Made by a program: the position numbers and the translations under genes
Notes under the pieces: model-generated
What the model was told of the DNA's origin: nothing
Databases searched by the model: none
Seen by the model: the letters and a program-made list of their open reading frames with translations, nothing else
Assembly (NCBI GenBank): GCA_905216045.1
Contig: CAJMSL010000043.1
Span: 1 to 12,896 of the forward strand
Origin: an uncultured bacterium
GTDB lineage: Bacteria; Actinomycetota; Coriobacteriia; Coriobacteriales; Coriobacteriaceae
Direction: 5' to 3'
Length of the DNA: 12,896 bases
Shown: positions 1 through 9,636 of the stretch, in pieces
Layout: each line of letters starts with the position of its first letter
Position numbering within the stretch: the first letter of the stretch is position 1

Positions 1-1
1 T

Positions 2-964
2 GGCCTGGACCTCATCAAGGACCAGCGGCGCAATGCCGCCCGCCTGTCTTACGTCCTCATCGCATTGCCCGTCGTGGAGCTTTTAGTTGACGTGATGCTC
101 CAGGGTATCGGCCCCTTCCTGCTGCGCCCCGCCATTCAGCTCGGTATCCTCATTGCGCTGTCGGCCACCGTCGCCCCCACGCTACGCCAGGAGCGCGAAC
201 TGCAGCGCCGTCTGCAAGAGATGCTCGACCGCGATGCCGCCGCCGAGGGGATGCTCGGCCGCGACGAAACCGGCGAGGGCTACATCAAGCTCAACTACTT
301 CAACCTGTTCTGGGTATTCTTCGTCTGCAGCGTGTTAGGTCTCATTCTCGAGGAAGTCTGGCATATGGTCGTCGTCGATCCCGGCGTCTATCAGGACCGG
401 GCCGGTATGCTATTTGGCCCCTTTAGCCCCATCTACGGATTTGGCGCGGTGCTCATGACCATGGCGCTCAACCGCTTCTATAAAAAGAATCCTCTGATCA
501 TTTTCCTGGTAAGTGCCCTGATCGGCGGCGCTTTCGAGGTGTTTGTAGGCTGGTTTATGCAGACCTCATTTGGCGTGGTGTCGTGGAGCTACTCGCACAT
601 GAAACTGTTCGGCATGCCCGACCCACTCGCCGTCCTTACGGGCGGACGCACCTGCACGGGCTTTGCCTGCCTGTGGGGCCTGGGTGGCCTTATCTGGATC
701 AAGCTGCTGCTGCCGAGGCTGCTCAAGCTCATCAACATGATTCCGTGGAAGAGTCGCTACTCGGCTACCGTCATCTTTACCGTCATTATGCTGGTCGACG
801 GCGTCATGACGCTGCAGTCGCTCGACTACTGGTACCAGCGCGTCAACGGCACGGAGCCGGATATTCCCGTCGCACAGTTCTACGGCAAGTATTTCGATAA
901 CGACTACATGGAGAACCGCTTCCAGAGCATGACCATGAGCCCCAAGGATGCGACGCGCGTGTAG
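2..964 (+). CDS. Putative ABC-transporter permease (CmpB-like membrane protein), 5' end cut by the window
   Basis: The frame is open from the first bases of the window with no stop, so this is the C-terminal 320 residues of a longer protein; the TTG at 65 is probably internal. Counting from the codon at position 2, hydrophobic segments lie near residues 15-33, 38-57, 100-118, 135-157, 164-185, 218-238 and 254-271. A charged, helical-looking stretch (about 60-90, rich in R, E and Q) separates the first two from the rest. The segment GPFSPIYGFGA (about 139-149), the small-residue GGAFE motif and GGRTC before a W/G-rich helix match the family annotated as 'putative ABC-transporter type IV / CmpB' (PF06541), recalled rather than searched. 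The membrane topology is clear; the substrate is unknown and the transporter label is inherited from the family. It is the only plus-strand gene here and converges on the moaE-like gene across a shared terminator. Confidence 0.75.
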   Translation, partial: GLDLIKDQRRNAARLSYVLIALPVVELLVDVMLQGIGPFLLRPAIQLGILIALSATVAPTLRQERELQRRLQEMLDRDAAAEGMLGRDETGEGYIKLNYFNLFWVFFVCSVLGLILEEVWHMVVVDPGVYQDRAGMLFGPFSPIYGFGAVLMTMALNRFYKKNPLIIFLVSALIGGAFEVFVGWFMQTSFGVVSWSYSHMKLFGMPDPLAVLTGGRTCTGFACLWGLGGLIWIKLLLPRLLKLINMIPWKSRYSATVIFTVIMLVDGVMTLQSLDYWYQRVNGTEPDIPVAQFYGKYFDNDYMENRFQSMTMSPKDATRV

Positions 965-985
965 CGCCAACCGCGCCCAAAACGC

Positions 986-1024
986 AAAATGCCCGCCGGT
1001 ATCACACGTACCGGCGGGCATTTT
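986..1024. terminator. Bidirectional intrinsic terminator
   Basis: Arms 986-1001 and 1009-1024 form a perfect 16-bp stem (core atgcccgccggta / taccggcgggcat) around a 7-nt loop. A T run follows on the plus strand (1021-1025) and an A run precedes on the left (986-989), so it can end transcripts from both the permease gene (plus) and the purE-sortase-moaE set (minus). It sits between the two convergent stop codons. Confidence 0.9.
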
Positions 1025-1054
1025 TATAAACGAGCCTTCTATCGACGCAAGCCT

Positions 1055-1474
1055 CTACGCCTCGCGCTCGACCTCACTCACGCATTCATTCTTGATGGTG
1101 CCAACGAGCGCCTGCAGCGCATCGACCACGTGCGGGCGAATGTCCCCGCCGATGAGCACGAGCATGATGTCGTCACCTACGGCAAGCTCGCCGCTTGCCA
1201 GCCACACGCGCACATAGCCGACACCCGGCATCGCGCGCGTCGCCTCGATGGCGGCCTGTACCTTGCTGGCGTCGTAGCCAAACACCATGCCGCCCACCTT
1301 GTGGCCCGGCGCCACGCCATCGGTCTCGACACCGCGCGCCTCGGCCTTGGGCGTCGCGCGCACCACACCGTTATGTGTCAGATACATACCGCACGCAGGT
1401 GCCGACGAATCGGCCTTGGCCTCGCGCAGCCAAGCATCAACCGAAGGCATCATTTTGCCATTCTCGAGCATCAT
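1055..1474 (-). CDS. MoaE-like protein (molybdopterin synthase large-subunit family)
   Basis: A 139-residue protein. In known MoaE, the large subunit of molybdopterin synthase, the protein works with MoaD thiocarboxylate to put sulfur into precursor Z during molybdenum-cofactor synthesis. Family-like signs are the strand-turn GMYLTHNGVVR (about 29-39), the PGVGYVRVWLASGELAVGD block (83-101, corresponding to the 'hRvGxlxvGe' part), and IMLVLIGGDIRPHVVDAL followed by a helix ending in IKNE (126-130). The IR and IK residues plausibly match the family's HR and catalytic LK, but the usual C-terminal PFWK-type sequence is absent, so this is a divergent member. No moaD, moaA or other cofactor gene is nearby. 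The start is ATG 1474 or ATG 1471; the latter is better spaced (5 nt) from the GGGAG site. It is the last gene of the purE set, 64 bases after the sortase stop. Function in cofactor synthesis is not certain. Confidence 0.65.
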   Translation of the reverse strand: MMLENGKMMPSVDAWLREAKADSSAPACGMYLTHNGVVRATPKAEARGVETDGVAPGHKVGGMVFGYDASKVQAAIEATRAMPGVGYVRVWLASGELAVGDDIMLVLIGGDIRPHVVDALQALVGTIKNECVSEVEREA

Positions 1475-1538
1475 TTCTCCCTTACCGTCGTCGAGTAGCC
1501 AATTTGGAACGGGGCTTTTTTAGCTACTTTCGAACAAC

Positions 1539-2543
1539 TTATTCCTCGACCGGCGTGAGCACCATGACAGCACGCGTGTTGCTCAGCGATAACGAACGAC
1601 AGGTCACAAGCGTCACGACCTTGGTTGCCGAAGCGGCACGATCGGTGGCATCGCTCGCCACGGCATAGGCACCGTCGAGCATCTCGGACAGGTAGTTCTT
1701 GAGCCCGTCATCGCCCTCAAAATTGGGCGTGCGCGCCTTGGAGTACGTATCCTCAACGACCTTGGTCGCCAGCGGACGCAGCTTATACGTAGCATCCCGT
1801 GTGATGTAGTACACATATTCAATGCTATCGAACGTTGCCTGGTCAGTCGTATCCGAAATCACGTTGAACATCGACCCATCGTTCATATGGTGGCCGTAGA
1901 TCGTGGTCTGCTGGTCAACCATTCCCGGCGCGGTGTCATCGCTATCCAGGAAAATGGCCCCAGATGCATTGGCCGTACCGTCGAACAGCGTGTTGAGGTA
2001 TTTGGAGTTGTTGTTGGTCTGCACCACGGGATAGTTGATGTTGGTTCCCGGCACATAAATCCAACCCACAATCTCGGGGTTTGTCTGAGCAAGCGCATCG
2101 AAGTCGATAGTCGGCACGCCGCTGGCGTCCTTATCGCTTACATATTGCTTCTCGATTTTCTGATACGACTCGCTCGCCTGCTTGTAGCCAATCTGTGCAT
2201 TGATAAAGATGGCAGCGGCGGCAACAATCAGACCGATGCCGATGATGATGAGCAGAATGGGAATAATGGAGCGGCGCTTTTTGCGCGGCGGCTCAGTGTA
2301 GCTGGACGCCGCGCCGCTCGTTTGCCTCGGCGTCCGGGCCTGCTTCTTTGCCGTGCCATATGACGAAGGGCGATACGCAGCCGGCGCGTCCTGTCGACGA
2401 TGCGTCGCCGGCGTCACAGGACGCGGCGCGCGCGGCTGCTGAGGAGAGGATGTCCGACCCTGCTGCGCCGCACTGGCAGCACCCGGCTTCGACGGATCGG
2501 GAATCTGAGAAGCCTTGAATCGTTTTCCCTGATAGTCGGACAT
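1539..2543 (-). CDS. Class B-type sortase with long N-terminal cytoplasmic tail
   Basis: A membrane-anchored cysteine transpeptidase of 334 residues that would cleave a sorting signal on exported proteins and join them to the cell wall or to pilin. Residues 1-91 are a Pro/Gln/Ser/Arg-rich, basic, low-complexity tail ending in RKKRR; one membrane helix follows at about 92-113 (IIPILLIIIGIGLIVAAAAI). The sortase domain covers about 120-334. The catalytic triad is visible: His218 in TIYGHHMNDGSMF, Cys315 in TLVTC and Arg324 in LSNTR. YGHHMNDGSMF and the spacing to the C-terminus are typical of class B enzymes. ATG 2543 is chosen over longer options because aaggag lies 5-6 bases upstream; further upstream the frame runs into purE. 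It lies 35 bases after purE and before the moaE-like gene. No LPXTG- or NPQTN-type substrate is encoded in the window. Confidence 0.9.
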   Translation of the reverse strand: MSDYQGKRFKASQIPDPSKPGAASAAQQGRTSSPQQPRAPRPVTPATHRRQDAPAAYRPSSYGTAKKQARTPRQTSGAASSYTEPPRKKRRSIIPILLIIIGIGLIVAAAAIFINAQIGYKQASESYQKIEKQYVSDKDASGVPTIDFDALAQTNPEIVGWIYVPGTNINYPVVQTNNNSKYLNTLFDGTANASGAIFLDSDDTAPGMVDQQTTIYGHHMNDGSMFNVISDTTDQATFDSIEYVYYITRDATYKLRPLATKVVEDTYSKARTPNFEGDDGLKNYLSEMLDGAYAVASDATDRAASATKVVTLVTCRSLSLSNTRAVMVLTPVEE

Positions 2544-2578
2544 GGCTCTCCTTATACTGCGGCGAAACGGCGGAACGC

Positions 2579-3043
2579 CTAGGCGTCGGCCATCTCCTGC
2601 TTCATCTTCTCGATAACCTTGCGGTACTCGGGGTCGCAAGCGCCCAGAATCTGCGTGGCGTAGATGGCGGCGTTCTTGGCGCCGTTGATGGCAACGCAGG
2701 CCACGGGCACGCCCGAAGGCATCTGCACCATCGACAGCAGCGAATCCATACCGCCCAGGTCACTCGTCTTCATAGGCACACCGATAACCGGCAGCGGCGT
2801 AAAGGCAGCCACGACACCACCCAGGTGAGCGGCCTTGCCGGCGGCGGCGATAATCACTTTGATACCGCGATCGGCAGCGGTCGAAGCCCACTCGTGGACC
2901 TTCGCCGGCGTGCGATGTGCGCTCGCAATGACGAGCTCATAGGGCACACCGAGCGCCTCGAGCTCGGCGGTGCAGCCTTCCATAACGCCCAGATCGGACT
3001 TGGAGCCCATGATGATCCCGACAACCGGCTTCTGATCTGCCAT
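2579..3043 (-). CDS. purE: N5-carboxyaminoimidazole ribonucleotide mutase (PurE, class I)
   Basis: A cytoplasmic enzyme of de novo purine synthesis. Class I PurE converts N5-CAIR (made by PurK) to 4-carboxyaminoimidazole ribonucleotide. The 154 residues are the normal length for a single-domain PurE. Diagnostic motifs are MGSKSD (12-17), SAHRTP with the catalytic His43, a GGVVAAFTPLPVIGVP block and the SLLSMVQMPSGVPVACVAIN region that ends the core fold. The start is ATG 3043, nine bases after a perfect AGGAGG; a TTG six bases upstream is too close to that site. It is the first gene of the minus-strand set purE - sortase - moaE-like. No purK is in the window; the other purine gene, purD, lies at the far right edge. 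Confidence 0.96.
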   Translation of the reverse strand: MADQKPVVGIIMGSKSDLGVMEGCTAELEALGVPYELVIASAHRTPAKVHEWASTAADRGIKVIIAAAGKAAHLGGVVAAFTPLPVIGVPMKTSDLGGMDSLLSMVQMPSGVPVACVAINGAKNAAIYATQILGACDPEYRKVIEKMKQEMADA

Positions 3044-3094
3044 AAACAAAGACCTCCTGTTGAGAGCGGTGACGCGGCCAATCCGCGACCCTTA

Positions 3095-3112
3095 ACTACT
3101 GAGAGTAGTATA
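3095..3112 (-). promoter_or_regulatory. Possible purE promoter -10 with operator-like palindrome
   Basis: On the minus strand TATACT (3107-3112) resembles a -10 box. It overlaps and is followed by a 6-bp inverted repeat, actact-gag-agtagt (3095-3109), placed where the transcription start would fall, about 52-68 bases upstream of the purE ATG. No good -35 box is seen 16-18 bases upstream, so the promoter is tentative; the palindrome could be an operator or chance. Confidence 0.3.
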
Positions 3113-3138
3113 GCTGCTCCCGTCCCTGCGGTCTGCGT

Positions 3139-3226
3139 GGTGCTTTGCGGGCGGGCCAGGCTTTATCTTCACTCCGGTTGCTTTGCAAAGTCGTTCAGAT
3201 AAAGCCTGTCCCGCCCGCAAAGCACC
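3139..3226 (-). repeat. Long hairpin H1 with conserved apical module
   Basis: Arms 3139-3168 and 3197-3226 pair over 30 bp with one mismatch; the outer part is ggtgctttgcgggcggg. The 28-nt apical part, read on the minus strand, is GAACGA-C-T-TTGC-AAA-GCAA-CC-G-GAGTGA, directly abutting the stem on both sides. It shares this layout with hairpin H2 on the opposite strand. No T run follows on either strand, so it is not an intrinsic terminator. It lies 96 bases upstream of the purE start. Strand is given as the one on which the module reads GAACGA. Confidence 0.85.
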
Positions 3227-3315
3227 CCTCGACCTACCGGGGATTGCTATGGCGTACGTTGGCTGATTTGATTTGAAATGGGAGGTTGACGAGACTGACA
3301 GGCCCCATACAAAAC

Positions 3316-3351
3316 GTGGGCCCTGCCGTTCGAACGAACGGCGGGGCCCAC
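3316..3351 (-). terminator. Intrinsic terminator of carAB
   Basis: Arms 3316-3332 and 3335-3351 form a 17-bp stem (gtgggccc-t-gccgttcg against its complement, one T.G pair); the innermost pairs must open because only two bases separate the arms. In the carAB direction (minus) the hairpin is followed by gttttgt; on the plus strand it is followed by actcatttt. It lies 176 bases beyond the carB stop, after hairpin H2. Confidence 0.8.
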
Positions 3352-3395
3352 ACTCATTTTCTATTCAGCCCTAGTCATCGCTCAAAGCCCCTTCG

Positions 3396-3526
3396 GCAGC
3401 ACACGGTGCAGCCAAGTCACCGCAGGCCGGGGCGGGAGGGGCCGAGTTTCCTCCTGAGCGACTCTGCTTGCAGCCGGAGCGAAAGGGGGAAATCTCGGCC
3501 CCTCCCGCCCCGGCCGGCCAGGTCAA

Positions 3527-3542
<16 letters not shown>
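3396..3542 (+). repeat. Long nested hairpin H2, overlapping the carB 3' end
   Basis: The inner stem is perfect over 22 bp (3425-3446 with 3494-3515, ggccggggcgggaggggccgag) and continues through 3447-3455 with 3484-3492, with a bulged T at 3493. The apex reads GAGCGA-C-T-CTGC-TT-GCAG-CC-G-GAGCGA (3456-3482). An outer pair of 16-nt arms, 3396-3411 and 3527-3542, with one mismatch, encloses it; the right outer arm is exactly the last 16 bases of carB including its stop codon. No T run follows on either strand. The module is on the plus strand, antisense to carB. Confidence 0.85.
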
Positions 3543-6841
<3,299 letters not shown>

Positions 6842-6939
6842 GTTTAAAACCTCCTAGAGAGGCTGACTCAATGTTTTGGAAAAGTCAGCGAGGGTGCAGC
6901 TGGTGCATCAGGTTGCCGTGATGCGAGGGCGCGCTGGGC
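6842..6939 (-). other. carA-carB spacer with two small hairpins
   Basis: This 98-base gap is long for carAB. It holds gctgact/agtcagc (6862-6868 with 6883-6889, loop 14) and gcatca/tgatgc (6905-6910 with 6919-6924, loop 8). Neither has a T run, so the pair should stay co-transcribed. The carB ribosome binding site AGGAGG is at the left end. Confidence 0.55.
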
Positions 6940-8445
6940 TTATGCCCGCGCGTCCGAAGCAGAGCGGCAAGATGATGTGCCAGATGCAGCCGCAGCGTCG
7001 ACCGGTCCGCCGTTCGGTAGAACGGCGGAACCATCGTCGGCAAAATTCCAGCCGGCAAGGCGGTCCTTCGCGGTGTCGATGTCCAGGTAGTTCTCCTCGC
7101 CGTCCATGAGTCGCGTAAAGGCGGTAAAGAGATAGTGGGCATCGGTGGGGCCAGGCGAGGCCTCGGGGTGGTACTGGACCGAGAAGCACGGTGCGTCGAG
7201 CAGCTGGATGCCCTCGGCGGTGCCGTCGTTGAGGTTCACATGTGTCAGGCGAATGCGACCAAAGCGCTCGTTCATCACGACCGGCGCGATTCCGCGGCGC
7301 ACCCAGACGCGCAGATCTCCATCGGCCGCATGCTCGGTCTCGCCGCCGGAAAGCTCGGAGACAAGCTTGCCCAAGCTGGGGAACAGCAGGCCAAAGCCAT
7401 GGTTTTGCGCGGTGATCTCCACACGGCGGCTTACCAGGTTCATAACCGGCTGGTTGCCACCGCGGTGACCGAACTTAAGCTTTTCCATCTGGGCGCCGCA
7501 GGCCAGGCTGATCATCTGGTGACCAAGACAAATACCAAAGACCGGCACCTTGCCGATCAGCTGCTGCACCTGCTCGTAGGTCTCCACCACGGCGTCGGGG
7601 TCGCCGGGGCCATTGGACAAAAAGACGCCGTCGGGATTCATGTCGAGCACCTGCTGGGCAGGCGTGTCCCACGGCACGACGGTAAGGTCGCAGCCGGCGC
7701 GGACCAGCCCCTCCAGAATGCCGCGCTTCACACCGCAGTCGTATGCGACCACTTTGTGACGGGCAGGAGCGGCAGCCGAAAGCGCAAAGTCATGCGTGGC
7801 AGGCAGATCGGCGGCCACAAACTCGTGAGGTACGGGGCAACTTACGGTCTTGACCAGGTTCTCGCCTACCAGCGTGGGCGCTGCGGCCAGACGCTCGGCA
7901 AGCTCGTCGACGTCGAAGATCTCGGTCGAGATAATGCCCATCTTGGAACCATTGTCGCGCAGATGGCGCACCAGAGCGCGGGTGTCGACGCCCTCGATAG
8001 CGACGATGCCGTGGGCGCGCAGATACTCCGGCACGCTGACGGCCGAGCGCCAGTTAGAAGGCGTGGTGCACATGTCGCGAACGATCATGCCGCGCATAGC
8101 CGGAGCGCTCGCAGGGCGCACGGCGTCGCCGGGGAAGGCCGACTGGACGTCGGTCTCGTCGATACCGTAGTTGCCGATCTGCGGATAGGTCATGGTTACG
8201 ATTTGGCCGGCATAACTCGGGTCGGTCATGACCTCAAAGTAGCCCTCGAGCGAGGTGTTGAAGCAAACTTCGCCGGTCGCGGTGCCCTCAGCGCCGCATG
8301 CACGTCCATAAAAAATGGTCCCATCCTCAAGATACAGGATGCAGGGACCGCAGGTGCCCTTGCTGGTTTTGGCCAGCATACGCTGGCAAAGCTCGCTGGG
8401 CGCGAAGGTGCGGGCGGCAGCGCCCGCGGTATGGTTGTTCGCCAT
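6940..8445 (-). CDS. carA: Carbamoyl-phosphate synthase small subunit (glutaminase), extended
   Basis: The glutamine amidotransferase subunit releases ammonia from glutamine for CarB. The N-terminal CarA domain is recognisable from LEDGTIFYGRACGAEG (39-54), FNTSLEGYFEVMTDPSYAGQ (62-81) and the YPQIGNYG motif. The class I amidotransferase domain starts about 230, with LSNGPGDPD (276-284), nucleophile Cys306 in GICLGHQ, and His426/Glu428 in YHPEASPGP. At 501 residues it is well over the usual 360-390. The excess is in a basic N-terminal lead (1-33), an insertion between NHGF and THVNLNDG (about 352-400, including GGETEHAADGDLRVWVRRG), and a low-complexity tail from about 448 (A/G/S/D-rich, ending SASDARA). 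All catalytic residues are intact, so it should be active. ATG 8445 has aaggag about five bases upstream; an earlier start at 8466 lacks one. Confidence 0.96.
   Translation of the reverse strand: MANNHTAGAAARTFAPSELCQRMLAKTSKGTCGPCILYLEDGTIFYGRACGAEGTATGEVCFNTSLEGYFEVMTDPSYAGQIVTMTYPQIGNYGIDETDVQSAFPGDAVRPASAPAMRGMIVRDMCTTPSNWRSAVSVPEYLRAHGIVAIEGVDTRALVRHLRDNGSKMGIISTEIFDVDELAERLAAAPTLVGENLVKTVSCPVPHEFVAADLPATHDFALSAAAPARHKVVAYDCGVKRGILEGLVRAGCDLTVVPWDTPAQQVLDMNPDGVFLSNGPGDPDAVVETYEQVQQLIGKVPVFGICLGHQMISLACGAQMEKLKFGHRGGNQPVMNLVSRRVEITAQNHGFGLLFPSLGKLVSELSGGETEHAADGDLRVWVRRGIAPVVMNERFGRIRLTHVNLNDGTAEGIQLLDAPCFSVQYHPEASPGPTDAHYLFTAFTRLMDGEENYLDIDTAKDRLAGWNFADDGSAVLPNGGPVDAAAASGTSSCRSASDARA
7006..7029. 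repeat. 10-bp hairpin inside the carA tail
   Basis: Arms 7006-7015 and 7020-7029 (tccgccgttc / gaacggcgga) surround a 4-base loop ggta. It falls in the codons of the low-complexity C-terminal tail of CarA. There is no T run. The same loop tetranucleotide caps the hairpin at 11629-11656. Confidence 0.6.
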
Positions 8446-8609
8446 AATTCTCCTTCCCGGTCTCACAGGACCGGCTTAAAGGTGTGTAGTTAGGCCTCGC
8501 GGTATTGTAACCGCAAGCATGCCTCATGGCGTTAATTTCATCGAAATGTTTACGAAATGATAATTATGACTTTCTATGCATAATGTTTTTTAATCCCCGT
8601 CCCAGAAAA
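8446..8609 (-). promoter_or_regulatory. carA leader: AT-rich promoter region and two stem-loops
   Basis: About 8525-8610 is markedly AT-rich compared with its surroundings and probably contains the carAB promoter, but I cannot assign boxes with confidence. Nearer the gene, ctcgcggt/accgcaag (8496-8503 with 8510-8517, one mismatch on the plus strand that is a T.G pair on the minus strand, loop 6) is framed by aggc/gcct (8492-8495, 8521-8524); its loop contains TACAAT on the minus strand, which could alternatively be a -10 box. A second 6-bp hairpin, ccggtc/gaccgg (8457-8462 with 8469-8474), ends one or two bases from the ribosome binding site. I see no recognisable PyrR-binding loop. Confidence 0.45.
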
Positions 8610-8645
8610 ATCATCCCGCGGGGCTTGTGGCTCACGCGGGATGAT
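8610..8645 (-). terminator. Intrinsic terminator after the single-pass membrane protein gene
   Basis: Arms 8610-8620 and 8635-8645 (atcatcccgcg / cgcgggatgat) are perfect over 11 bp around a 14-base loop. In the minus direction the run tttttctggg follows. It starts six bases beyond the stop codon at 8652 and insulates carA from the ABC exporter unit. Confidence 0.88.
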
Positions 8646-8651
8646 GGCGTC

Positions 8652-9617
8652 TTATTTTTTCTTGTCCTGCTCCAGCAGTTCGGACGGTGTGCGATCGGGC
8701 TTGCCGCCACGGAAAATCTCGCGGCCATGCAGACGATGCTCCAAATCGCGCTCGGCTTTTTCCTCGTCAATCTTGGTCTGGCTCACCACCGGGTCCTCAA
8801 TCAACGACGACACCGAGTTCACCTGCTTCTGAATGCGCTCGGCGATGGTGTCATCCATACTCACGATGCGCATTTTCCAGTCGATACTCGTGGCGTTGGA
8901 TGAGCTCTTGGTCCACACGAACGTCAAAATGGCGCTCTGGTGGCCGCGCGCGGGGAACATGCCAAAGAAGGAATCGTGCTGAATGTTGCTATCCTCGTCG
9001 ATATAGGCGTGAACGTTATACACCACGCGGTCGATCTTATCGTTGAGCAACGCGTTGGTCGCAAGCGCCGCGGCCTGAATCTGCCCGTTGGACAGCAGCT
9101 CGAGCTCGTTGGCAGACGATGTGTCCAACACCGTCACCTCGACCGTGCCCGTGCGTTCATCGGCTTCATCGACGGTGAAGTCGAGCGGGAACTGCGTAAA
9201 GCCGTTGCCCCATTCAAGTCCACCCTTGAGCGCGGTCGAAACGGTATCGACCGAAACGCTCTCGGACAGGTTGGCGGTGTTCAGACGACGCATCACGCCG
9301 TAGCCAATCTGCATGCCCACGATCAGCACCAAAATACCGATGACCACGGCCATCGCGGTCTTCGTAATGGTATGGCTCACCTGCGAGCCCGAAGGATCGT
9401 CCTCGGACAGCGGGTCGATATGTTTTGCCTGGCTCGCGCGGTCCTCGCTGCGCAGCTGCGCTAGCGCCGCTTTGTCACCGCGCTTGGCCGCAGCCTCCTT
9501 CTCACGCATGCGCTCGGTACGCTTTTTGGCGAGCGTGGGATCCAAGACGCCGGATGCATCGATTTCGGAGAATAACTCCGTCACTTCTTCCGGAGTCAAA
9601 GGGTTCTTGTCAGCCAT
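8652..9617 (-). CDS. Unrecognised single-pass membrane protein
   Basis: I do not recognise a family. The 321-residue protein starts with a charged cytoplasmic-looking part (1-85) containing LTPEEVTELFSEID (7-20) and an A/K/R/E-rich helix (28-65). One membrane helix follows at about 86-108 (TKTAMAVVIGILVLIVGMQI), then an extracytoplasmic domain of about 200 residues with alternating beta-like strands (VEVTVLD, RVVYNVHAYID, SAILTFVWTK, SIDWKMRIVSMDD), and a highly charged tail (285-321) ending in lysines. There is no signal-peptidase site and no cysteine. ATG 9617 has an aggaag site seven bases or so upstream. It starts 19 bases after the ABC exporter stop and is followed by a terminator, so the two are very likely co-transcribed. 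A role as an accessory or export-linked envelope protein is inference only. Confidence 0.85.
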   Translation of the reverse strand: MADKNPLTPEEVTELFSEIDASGVLDPTLAKKRTERMREKEAAAKRGDKAALAQLRSEDRASQAKHIDPLSEDDPSGSQVSHTITKTAMAVVIGILVLIVGMQIGYGVMRRLNTANLSESVSVDTVSTALKGGLEWGNGFTQFPLDFTVDEADERTGTVEVTVLDTSSANELELLSNGQIQAAALATNALLNDKIDRVVYNVHAYIDEDSNIQHDSFFGMFPARGHQSAILTFVWTKSSSNATSIDWKMRIVSMDDTIAERIQKQVNSVSSLIEDPVVSQTKIDEEKAERDLEHRLHGREIFRGGKPDRTPSELLEQDKKK

Positions 9618-9636
9618 AAACTTCCTGTCATATCAA

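Larger units (their letters stand above)
3044..3526. other. 483-base intergenic region between carB and purE
   Basis: No credible coding frame is visible. From right to left in the direction of transcription it holds: the long hairpin at the carB stop (3396-3542), the carAB terminator (3316-3351), about 90 bases with nothing recognisable (3227-3315), a second long hairpin (3139-3226) and the purE leader. The leader includes a 6-bp palindrome beside a possible -10 box and a small 5-bp hairpin (3073-3087, loop ccaat). Confidence 0.8.

Noticed and set aside
1505..1525. ggggctttttt near the sortase 3' side, looking like half a terminator
   Set aside because: No complementary arm lies next to it, and it faces the plus strand, where no transcript is expected; it would not stop sortase-moaE transcription.
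3139..3226. Hairpin H1 as an intrinsic terminator or purine riboswitch
   Set aside because: No T run on either strand, and the conserved apex does not match a purine riboswitch core; a related apex lies on the other strand after carB.
3286..3313. TTGACG followed about 17 bases later by an A-rich hexamer on the plus strand
   Set aside because: The -10 match is poor and no plus-strand gene follows; the supposed transcript would run straight into the terminator hairpin.
3456..3482. Kink-turn in the H2 apex
   Set aside because: A kink-turn needs a bulge of about three bases next to the G.A pairs; here the tandem G.A pairs are symmetric and continuous with the stem.
7135..8493. Open frame of 452 codons on the plus strand, opposite carA
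   Set aside because: It is a shadow of the carA codon bias; no start signal or family features.
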